NCBI GenBank assembly: GCA_024280135.1 | Contig: JAJRQS010000384.1 | Span: forward strand, 1 to 8,369 | Source: Bacteroidota bacterium | Lineage (GTDB): Bacteria; Bacteroidota; Bacteroidia; Chitinophagales; Saprospiraceae | Reading direction: 5' to 3' | Length of the DNA: 8,369 nucleotides | Shown here: positions 1 to 5,648 of the stretch, in pieces | Layout: every line of letters starts with the position of its first letter | Position numbering within the stretch: the first letter of the stretch is position 1 | The notes under the pieces: generated by a model | The model's database searches: none | What the model was told of the DNA's origin: nothing | What the model saw: the letters and a program-made list of their open reading frames with translations, nothing else | Position numbers and translations under genes: made by a program

Positions 1-1028
1 CCCTGCGCTTTCAAAGGATGGATATTCCCTCCTTTTGTATGTAGTTTTAGTCCATCTTCTTTATCGGTAATTTCTCCGGCAATGAATAAGTTTGGCAACA
101 CTTTCACTTTGTCTAGGTCTTTGGGGTCAACCGTAAAGAGCAATTCATAGTCTTCTCCTCCATGTAAGGCAATGGTAATGGGATCCAAATTAAATTCATC
201 AATGGCCATAAATTGCGCATCTACATGGATTGGCACACCAGATTCTTCTACATACGCACCCACTCCCGAGGCTTTGCAGATATGCATCAAATCTGAAGCC
301 ATTCCGTCTGAAATGTCTATCATGGCAGTAGGAATCAAGTTGGCTTGCGCAAATTGAGCGATGGTATCTTGACGGGCTTCTGGCTTCAAAAAGCGGCTGA
401 TGAACGCTTGCCCTTTTTTAAGTTCTGGTTGAACTTCTGGATGCTCCTGGAAGATTTGTTTTTCTCTTTCGAGAAATTGCAAACCCAAATAGGCATTGCC
501 CAAATAGCCTGTTACACAGATTAAATCTCCTGGCTTGGCCGTATTTCTATAGACTATTTTTTCTTTTGGGGCAACCCCTATCGCTGTCACACTAATCACT
601 AACCCCTGTAAGGAAGAAGCGGTATCTCCTCCGACCAAGTCCACTTGATATGCTTCACAAGCCAATCGAACCCCTTCATAGAATTCCTCTAATGCCTCCA
701 CCGAAAATCGGTTGGAAATACCCAGAGAAATGGTAATTTGCTTGGGCTGTGCATTCATGGCGTAGATGTCCGAAAGATTAACGATGACCGTCTTGTAGCC
801 CAAATGCTTCATCGGCACGTACATCAAATCAAAATGAATACCTTCTAGAAGTAAATCCGTCGAAACGACTGTTTCTAATGCACCATATTGCATCACAGCT
901 CCGTCATCTCCAATGCCTTTAATCGTGGACGGATTGATTATTTTAAAGTCTTTCGTCAAATGGTCTATTAATCCAAACTCTCCGTACTCACTGACTTCTG
1001 TTCTCTTGGGTTGCTCTTGCTCGCTCAT
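1..1028 (-). CDS. thiL: Thiamine-monophosphate kinase ThiL, 3' end cut by window edge
   Basis: ThiL uses ATP to phosphorylate thiamine monophosphate to thiamine diphosphate, the last step of cofactor synthesis, in the cytoplasm. I translated 342 codons by hand; no stop is reached before the window edge. The family's conserved blocks occur in order: GIGDDGAV (residues 38-45, Mg-nucleotide site), STDLLLEGIHF (56-66), VNLSDIYAM (83-91), VGGDTAS (132-138), DISDGMASDL (238-247) and HGGEDYELLF (289-298). Family length is about 320-350 residues, so only a short C-terminal tail is missing. ATG at 1028-1026 is chosen because the family homology (GEFGLIDHL, residues 16-24) begins just after it and an A-rich leader precedes it. 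The frame stays open upstream to a TAA at 1268-1266, with an earlier ATG at 1217, but that extension would be translated from tandem repeats. The gene is separated from the actF operon by a terminator and probably has its own promoter. Confidence 0.95.
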   Translation of the reverse strand, partial: MSEQEQPKRTEVSEYGEFGLIDHLTKDFKIINPSTIKGIGDDGAVMQYGALETVVSTDLLLEGIHFDLMYVPMKHLGYKTVIVNLSDIYAMNAQPKQITISLGISNRFSVEALEEFYEGVRLACEAYQVDLVGGDTASSLQGLVISVTAIGVAPKEKIVYRNTAKPGDLICVTGYLGNAYLGLQFLEREKQIFQEHPEVQPELKKGQAFISRFLKPEARQDTIAQFAQANLIPTAMIDISDGMASDLMHICKASGVGAYVEESGVPIHVDAQFMAIDEFNLDPITIALHGGEDYELLFTVDPKDLDKVKVLPNLFIAGEITDKEDGLKLHTKGGNIHPLKAQ

Positions 1029-1046
1029 AGTTCTTTTTTTCTTCTG

Positions 1047-1054
1047 CAAATGTA
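1047..1054 (-). promoter_or_regulatory. Candidate Bacteroidota -7 promoter box for thiL
   Basis: Read on the minus strand this is TACATTTG, an exact match to the TAnnTTTG -7 consensus known for the Bacteroidota primary sigma factor. It sits 18 bases before the thiL ATG, so transcription would start roughly 10-12 bases before the start codon, leaving a short A-rich leader. No clear TTTG or TTG -33 element is seen at the usual distance upstream; that position falls at the edge of the tandem repeat array. An 8-base degenerate match can occur by chance, so this is an inference supported by its position. Confidence 0.4.
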
Positions 1055-1072
1055 GTGAATTTATGGGTGTTT

Positions 1073-1182
1073 GGCTCCCTGCGGTCGCGTTTATGTGCTT
1101 CCTTCGGTCGCGTTTATGTGCTCCTTTGTCGCGTTTATGTGCTCCTGTGGTCGCGTTGATGGGCTCCTGCGGTCGCGTTGAT
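1073..1182. repeat. Five-copy tandem array of a 21-23 bp repeat
   Basis: Five head-to-tail units lie at 1073-1094, 1095-1117, 1118-1138, 1139-1160 and 1161-1182 (22, 23, 21, 22 and 22 bp). On the plus strand each reads approximately GKGCTCCTGCGGTCGCGTTKAT. All units share the core GTCGCGTT; differences are mostly in the CTCCTGCG half and in single-base length changes. The units are clearly GC-richer than the surrounding intergenic DNA. Because unit length is not a constant multiple of three, conserved protein coding is unlikely, although thiL's frame happens to stay open through them. There are no unique spacers, so it is not a CRISPR array. Function is unknown; an expanded intergenic repeat family or a protein-binding array are both possible. 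Confidence 0.9.
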
Positions 1183-1265
1183 ATGTATTCCAATAACAGA
1201 TGATTGTAATGTTGCATAAAATCCGTAAATTGACTTGTAGTATTGAAGTACAGTTGCTGCAGAAA

Positions 1266-1358
1266 TTAGTCTATCAACTTCTGAATGATAGAGGCTATCT
1301 TTACTAAGACACCCTCTAAATCTCCATTTAAAAAGGAGATTTGTTGCATAAATTCCAT
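1266..1358 (-). other. Doubtful 30-codon ORF, possibly part of a decayed small gene
   Basis: An ATG at 1358-1356 opens 30 codons ending in TAA at 1268-1266. The peptide begins MEFMQQISFLNGDLEG and ends SIIQKLID. It is not recognised as any family. A stop codon lies three codons before the ATG, and no good ribosome site is seen at the normal distance. After the TAA the same frame continues with FLQQLYFNTTSQFTDFMQ and then HYNHLLLEYIS before entering the tandem repeats. The peptides on both sides of the stop resemble each other in composition (FMQQ, FLQQ, FMQH). A single C-to-T change turning CAA into TAA would explain this. The reading is weak and could be chance. Confidence 0.2.
1318..1342. 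repeat. 8-bp perfect inverted repeat in the actF-thiL spacer
   Basis: AAATCTCC at 1318-1325 is complementary to GGAGATTT at 1335-1342 across a 9-base A/T loop. Neither strand has a run of T immediately after the stem, so it does not look like an intrinsic terminator. It lies about 120 bases downstream of the actF terminator and overlaps the doubtful ORF. It could be a hairpin, an operator-like dyad or chance. Confidence 0.5.
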
Positions 1359-1460
1359 TTTGCTTTATGCTTATCTAAAGATTGAATATTACCTCCAAAT
1401 TAGGCGCTACCATGATACTTCCATGACACACTTGACGAATCAAAAAGCAATCAAATACAC

Positions 1461-1496
1461 AAAGAAAAAACCACCTCAGCAAAAGCCAAGATGGTT
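1461..1496 (-). terminator. Intrinsic terminator of the ACIII operon
   Basis: On the minus strand AACCATC plus TTGGC (1496-1485) pairs with GCTGA plus GGTGGTT (1480-1469) around a TTTT loop. This gives a continuous 12-bp stem with three G-U pairs. A T-rich tail follows at once; with the last stem bases it reads TTTTTTCTTT. The stem starts about 46 bases after the actF stop codon. Position, stem and T tract all fit a Rho-independent terminator ending the act operon and separating it from thiL. Confidence 0.85.
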
Positions 1497-1542
1497 CATT
1501 ATTTCTATTTCATTATTCGGAGGAACAAACCGCTACCGTGTC

Positions 1543-2841
1543 TTATACATGGTGGTGTTTAGCCTCTTCGATGAATGGATCATTAGCCGGTTCAAGAGCT
1601 GCTTTAGAGAGTGTATTAAACACTACGAAAAGGAACAAGCTTAAGAAACCAATAAAAGTTCCTAATTCAAGAAATCCCGGTAGTGTGAATCCAGCCGCAA
1701 AGTGGCTGACGTGTTCTACCACTTCGTGTGCGACTTCATGTCCGCCCTCTGTATGGGCAGCAGTTGCATGTTCGGCGTGTGCCAAATGCTCCATTGCGGT
1801 ATGGCGTACACCCGGCTTAATCATCAAGAAGAAATCTAACCAGTGCCCGATGATAACGACGATCGAAGTGAATACCATAGTACCCATCTTACGCTTGTTA
1901 GAATTAGACATCAATACCAAGAAAGGAATTGGAAAGTTCAAAACAATAATGAGGTAAAATAAAAATGGATACTCGTTAATCCGTGTATGAAAGTAAATCG
2001 TTTCTTCCCCTACGTTACCGTACCAAATCAACATGAATTGCGAGAACCATAAGTAAGTCCAGAACACACTAAATCCAAACAAAAACTTACCTAAATCATG
2101 AATAACATCTTCATTTAAATTGGGTAATGCCCCTTTTGATTTTAAGTAGATGATGATTAGGATAGCAAAAGCCAACATACTGACCCACCAGCTAGACCCT
2201 GCATACCAAGCATACATTGTACTATACCAATGTGCATCAATCGACATCAACCAAAGCCATATAATTATCGCACTACTATATCCAGCTATTGCCAAATAAC
2301 CAGCTGCCCATTTACGGGTACTGTACATGTGCTTGAAATCACCAAAACGTCCGTTTGTATCTTCATCTACAGAATAATCCCGAATCTTCTTATTCATGAA
2401 CCACCACATACCTACAAATGCTACGGTCGCCAATAGATACATATGCTTATTCAAAAAAGCCGATTTACCTTGTAAAACAGGGTCACCGGCCACTGCTTCT
2501 GCATCCGCCCAATGGTACAAATGATGAAATCCAGCATAGTTACCGATGGCAATAATCAACATGAAAATTCCGCCAAGACCCATAAAAGAAGCCAATGCTT
2601 CAAATACACGTTTGCTCATGACAAACCATCCCGACCAAGCTGTAATCCATACAGACATAGCAAAGGCAGCCATAAAACCAATGCCCAAAAAGAAAGTAGC
2701 ATTGTGTAGGAAGTTACTCCAAAAACGAGTACTCGCCATTTCTCCACCCGCAAAAAGGGTCAAGAGCATGGAGACAACTCCTAATATAATTCCGCCGATA
2801 AGCATCGACCTTGTTTTTCCTTCAAATGTAAATTGGTTCAT
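1543..2841 (-). CDS. actF: ACIII quinol:electron-acceptor oxidoreductase, membrane subunit ActF
   Basis: This 432-residue protein is the second, smaller NrfD-like membrane subunit of alternative complex III. Ten hydrophobic segments are visible at about residues 13-31, 44-68, 79-100, 132-150, 178-201, 217-235, 250-275, 290-312, 319-341 and 388-411. As the last gene of the run after actE, and related in plan to ActC, it fits ActF. Members of the pair pack against each other in known ACIII structures; the electron-input quinol site is generally assigned to ActC, so ActF's own role is less clear. The loop between helices 9 and 10 (residues 347-380) carries nine histidines and several glutamates, and the protein ends in three histidines and a valine. 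The ATG at 2841 is preceded by an A-rich leader without a clear Shine-Dalgarno site. It lies 41 bases after actE and is followed by an intrinsic terminator. Confidence 0.92.
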   Translation of the reverse strand: MNQFTFEGKTRSMLIGGIILGVVSMLLTLFAGGEMASTRFWSNFLHNATFFLGIGFMAAFAMSVWITAWSGWFVMSKRVFEALASFMGLGGIFMLIIAIGNYAGFHHLYHWADAEAVAGDPVLQGKSAFLNKHMYLLATVAFVGMWWFMNKKIRDYSVDEDTNGRFGDFKHMYSTRKWAAGYLAIAGYSSAIIIWLWLMSIDAHWYSTMYAWYAGSSWWVSMLAFAILIIIYLKSKGALPNLNEDVIHDLGKFLFGFSVFWTYLWFSQFMLIWYGNVGEETIYFHTRINEYPFLFYLIIVLNFPIPFLVLMSNSNKRKMGTMVFTSIVVIIGHWLDFFLMIKPGVRHTAMEHLAHAEHATAAHTEGGHEVAHEVVEHVSHFAAGFTLPGFLELGTFIGFLSLFLFVVFNTLSKAALEPANDPFIEEAKHHHV

Positions 2842-2882
2842 TGAACGCTTATTTTTTCATTTAAGATTTTGTTTCTAACTGA

Positions 2883-3617
2883 CTACTTCTTATCCTCTGT
2901 TGGCGTATAAAAAGCAGCGGTATATGCTACCCCTCGTTTTTTTGCCTGCAAAGAACGCACATAGTGTATCACCTGCCAACGCTCTTCGTAAGACAATTTA
3001 TCATGAAAAGATCCCATCAAGTTCCGGCCTTTCATAATCGTGTAATAGTAAAATCCATTACTTTGATCAATGAATCTATCCAACATTAAATTTGCTGCTG
3101 GGGACGGAAATGGGCTTCCGTCTCTAGATAAATATCCACCTCCATCTGCCTTCTTTCCATGACAGATAGCACAATTGATATCAAATAATTCTTTACCGAC
3201 TGCTAATCCAGATTTTGTAATAGGAAAAGGATTGGCAATGATTTCATCCATGGCTCTCTGACGTTCTTCAGGTGTATCACCATAATAAAAGGGCACATAT
3301 CCATTCTTGGGTGTAGCAATACTATTGATTCTATCTCGACCCTGAACAGCCTTCATACTAGAAGAGCCACCCGCATGTCCACGAGGGATAGTATGCGCAA
3401 CTGGAAGATTGTGCATTGCCAACTCTTTACGAGTCTTGACACTTTCTTCATTCCAAGTATTACGTTGGTAGTCCACAAATTTATTTGCTTCATAAGCAAC
3501 AGACACACCCATATCAGGCATATACTCTGTTCCTGTATTGTTTACACCTGCATGATGACAACTAGTTAAGAAACTAGCTACAATAAAAGCGGTGATGATG
3601 ATTGAAAATAACTTCAT
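2883..3617 (-). CDS. actE: ACIII monoheme cytochrome c lipoprotein subunit ActE
   Basis: ActE is a membrane-anchored c-type cytochrome of alternative complex III, thought to help pass electrons from the complex to its acceptor on the periplasmic side. From the ATG at 3617 the protein has 244 residues. It starts with a short signal (MKLFSIIITAFIVASFLTSC) whose lipobox LTSC predicts lipid attachment at Cys20. One heme-binding motif, CAICH, lies at residues 149-153 (3173-3159). Met201 in GRNLMGSF is the likely sixth heme ligand, and a final helix ERWQVIHYVRSLQ is typical of class I cytochrome c. An upstream TTG at 3644 would add nine residues in front of the signal peptide and is judged less likely, because the lipoprotein signal starts cleanly at the ATG. 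The gene follows actD by 36 bases and precedes actF by 41. Confidence 0.93.
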   Translation of the reverse strand: MKLFSIIITAFIVASFLTSCHHAGVNNTGTEYMPDMGVSVAYEANKFVDYQRNTWNEESVKTRKELAMHNLPVAHTIPRGHAGGSSSMKAVQGRDRINSIATPKNGYVPFYYGDTPEERQRAMDEIIANPFPITKSGLAVGKELFDINCAICHGKKADGGGYLSRDGSPFPSPAANLMLDRFIDQSNGFYYYTIMKGRNLMGSFHDKLSYEERWQVIHYVRSLQAKKRGVAYTAAFYTPTEDKK

Positions 3618-3653
3618 TCCAATATGATTTATACCTTTCGGCAAATGGTTAAT

Positions 3654-4190
3654 TTAAAGATCAGACATTTCTTTTGAACTCACAAAAGTAGCTCCAGTAT
3701 CATTCAAAAGGCTTTCATAAGCATTGGTGTGCTCGAAGGCCGTTCCCGTGACATCATAAGCCAAACAAAACTTGTCATCCGATATCCTATCATGCAACAC
3801 CTCTGTCTCTGCTTTCATACTCAATCCATTCACGATGAAGTAAGTGACCACCATTCCTATACCTGCAAATAAAACCGTCAACTCAAAGGTAATCGGAATA
3901 AAGGCTGGAGTAGGCAAAAAAGCCTTACCCCCAAATACGTTTGGCCAATCAATCTTAAAAATCCAAGACATAAAGAAGAAAGCTGTCATTGCACCCAATG
4001 TACCAAAAATAAATCCTACTATGTGCAATCTTGATTCTTTCAAACCCAACAATGGATCTAATCCATGGATTGGAAAAGGAGAATAGACATCATAAATCTT
4101 TAGTCCACGCTCATTGGAAACTTTCACAGCTTTAAGCAAATCTTGCTCGTCATCGTAAAGCCCAAAAACTATATTTTTCTTTGTCTTCAT
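3654..4190 (-). CDS. actD: ACIII membrane subunit ActD (DUF3341 family)
   Basis: This 178-residue protein matches the DUF3341 family, which is the ActD subunit of alternative complex III. The N-terminal part (FGLYDDEQDLLKAVK, residues 9-23) is a small soluble domain. It is followed by the family's characteristic YSPFPIHGLD stretch (36-45). Two transmembrane segments follow at about 55-78 and 97-121, and then a soluble C-terminal tail. Its role in the complex is structural as far as known; no cofactor motif is visible. It sits 19 bases after actC and 36 bases before the preferred actE start, in the conserved gene order, which supports the assignment. The start ATG at 4190 is preceded by an A/T-rich leader. 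Length is normal for the family. Confidence 0.92.
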   Translation of the reverse strand: MKTKKNIVFGLYDDEQDLLKAVKVSNERGLKIYDVYSPFPIHGLDPLLGLKESRLHIVGFIFGTLGAMTAFFFMSWIFKIDWPNVFGGKAFLPTPAFIPITFELTVLFAGIGMVVTYFIVNGLSMKAETEVLHDRISDDKFCLAYDVTGTAFEHTNAYESLLNDTGATFVSSKEMSDL

Positions 4191-4209
4191 TATCTGTTAA
4201 TTATTTCAA

Positions 4210-5592
4210 TTAGATATTTTCTTGCTTCTTGTCCAAATATTGGTCTCCGTATTCTTTCAATATACTCTTGACTTCTGCAATTGCAACCACTGGTGCGACT
4301 CTTGTGAAACCTAAAAATAACACAAAGAACAATCCAAAAGTACCTATATAGATACCTATCTCTACCCAAGTCGGAATATAATAACTCCATGAAGAGGGTA
4401 AGTAATCTCTAGCGATAGAAGTCGAGATAATTACAAAACGCTCAAACCACATACCGATGTTTATCCAAATGGACAAGAAGAAAGTCCAAAAAACACTTGT
4501 TCTTAATTTCTTGCTCCAAAACAGCTGCGGGATGATTACGTTACAAGACATCATACCAAAATAAGACCACCAGTAAATACCCGTTGCTCTATTCAAGAAA
4601 GCAAATTGCTCATATACATATCCAGAATACCAAGCAATCGCCAGCTCTGTAATATAGGCCACACCCACTATAGAACCAGTCACCAAGATGACCTTGTTCA
4701 TAGATTCAATATGATTCACTGTAATGTAGTCTTCTAGGTGTAAAATCTTTCGAGTAATCAACATCAGTGTTAATACCATCGCAAAACCCGAGAATACCGC
4801 ACCCGCTACAAAGTAGGGAGGGAAAATCGTAGTATGCCAACCTGGAATAACAGATGTAGCAAAGTCAAAGGATACAATCGTATGTACTGAAAGTACTAAT
4901 GGTGTAGCCAACCCTGCTAATACTAATGAGATAGACTCAAAACGTTGCCAGTTCTTGGCACTACCCTTCCAACCAAAAGAAAGCATACTGTATATCTTTT
5001 TGCGAAAGCCAGTCGCTCTATCTCTAATGGTCGCAAAATCAGGTACCAATCCTGTGTACCAGAATAATACCGAAATCGTAAAATAAGTACTAATCGCAAA
5101 TACATCCCATAATAATGGAGATACGAAGTTTGGCCACAAAGGTCCACGTGTATTCGGATAAGGAAAGAAGAAAAATACATCCCATGCCCGTCCTACGTGT
5201 ATCAATGGGAACATAGCCGCACACATTACGGCAAAGATTGTCATTGCCTCTGCCGCTCTGTTTACACCCGTCCGCCATCGTTGCCGAAATAAGAGTAAGA
5301 TGGCAGAAATCAATGTACCTGCGTGACCGATACCAATCCACCATACAAAGTTGGTGATATCCCAACCCCACCCAATGGTTCTATTTAAGTTCCATGATCC
5401 GATACCATAATAGACGGTCCAAGTAACGGCAAAAACACCAAAACTTAAAACGATGACCGCTAGAATAAACATGGCCAACCATAGCTTACCAGGCGATTTT
5501 TCTGTTGCTGCCACTAAGTCTTCCGTAATATCGTGGTAAGATTTATTACCAAATACTAACGGTTCTCTTATTGATGATACGTGTGATGACAT
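4210..5592 (-). CDS. actC: ACIII NrfD/PsrC-like membrane subunit ActC
   Basis: ActC is the larger polysulfide-reductase-type (NrfD) membrane subunit of alternative complex III and the one proposed to hold the menaquinol oxidation site near the iron-sulfur subunit ActB. The 460-residue protein shows ten hydrophobic helices, at about 37-64, 79-102, 114-133, 160-183, 218-245, 257-280, 298-322, 337-359, 367-390 and 409-438. Conserved-looking polar residues lie in or beside the membrane: WIGIGHAG (85-92), IHVGRAWD (131-138) and SVHTIVSFDFA (235-245). Such His, Arg and Asp residues are candidates for quinol binding and proton movement, but this is inference. The gene follows actB by 56 bases and precedes actD by 19. 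The ATG at 5592 is preceded by an A/T-rich leader with no obvious Shine-Dalgarno site. Length is normal. Confidence 0.94.
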   Translation of the reverse strand: MSSHVSSIREPLVFGNKSYHDITEDLVAATEKSPGKLWLAMFILAVIVLSFGVFAVTWTVYYGIGSWNLNRTIGWGWDITNFVWWIGIGHAGTLISAILLLFRQRWRTGVNRAAEAMTIFAVMCAAMFPLIHVGRAWDVFFFFPYPNTRGPLWPNFVSPLLWDVFAISTYFTISVLFWYTGLVPDFATIRDRATGFRKKIYSMLSFGWKGSAKNWQRFESISLVLAGLATPLVLSVHTIVSFDFATSVIPGWHTTIFPPYFVAGAVFSGFAMVLTLMLITRKILHLEDYITVNHIESMNKVILVTGSIVGVAYITELAIAWYSGYVYEQFAFLNRATGIYWWSYFGMMSCNVIIPQLFWSKKLRTSVFWTFFLSIWINIGMWFERFVIISTSIARDYLPSSWSYYIPTWVEIGIYIGTFGLFFVLFLGFTRVAPVVAIAEVKSILKEYGDQYLDKKQENI

Positions 5593-5648
5593 TTATTCAA
5601 TGTTTTATGATTATTGCTTGCGCAAAAACTTTATTCACTAAGTGAGCT

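Larger units (their letters stand above)
1183..1460. other. Intergenic spacer between actF terminator and thiL repeat array
   Basis: No recognisable gene is found here on either strand. Visible content is an 8-bp inverted repeat (1318-1342), a 30-codon minus-strand ORF (1266-1358) and an imperfect direct repeat. The direct repeat is 1210-1226 against 1342-1358, with 15 of 17 bases identical and a shared TGTTGCATAAA. The two copies are offset by 132 bp, a multiple of three, so they lie in the same reading frame. On the minus strand that frame reads helix-like, glutamine- and leucine-rich peptide on both sides of a single TAA at 1268-1266. That could mean a small decayed gene, or chance in A/T-rich DNA. 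A long plus-strand ORF across the region runs through the terminator and into actF antisense and is not credible. Confidence 0.5.

Noticed and set aside
1073..1182. CRISPR array
   Set aside because: Units are directly adjacent with no unique spacers and are too short; no cas genes nearby.
913..1203. Plus-strand 96-codon ORF
   Set aside because: It is antisense to the thiL 5' end and then translates the tandem repeats; no family resemblance.
1380..1425. tRNA-like stretch on the minus strand (GGTAGCGCC ... TTCAATC)
   Set aside because: It resembles isolated D- and T-arm pieces, but no acceptor stem, anticodon arm or correct spacing can be formed.
1285..1644. Plus-strand 119-codon ORF across the spacer
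   Set aside because: It runs through the actF terminator on the opposite strand and into actF antisense; the peptide looks like random A/T-rich translation.
4190..4390. Minus-strand 66-codon ORF and similar frames inside actC
   Set aside because: Out-of-frame shadow of the actC 3' end, with no independent support.
5635..5645. Small palindrome TCACTAAGTGA between actB and actC
   Set aside because: Only a 4-5-bp stem, no T tract after it; too small to call a terminator or operator inside a co-transcribed operon.
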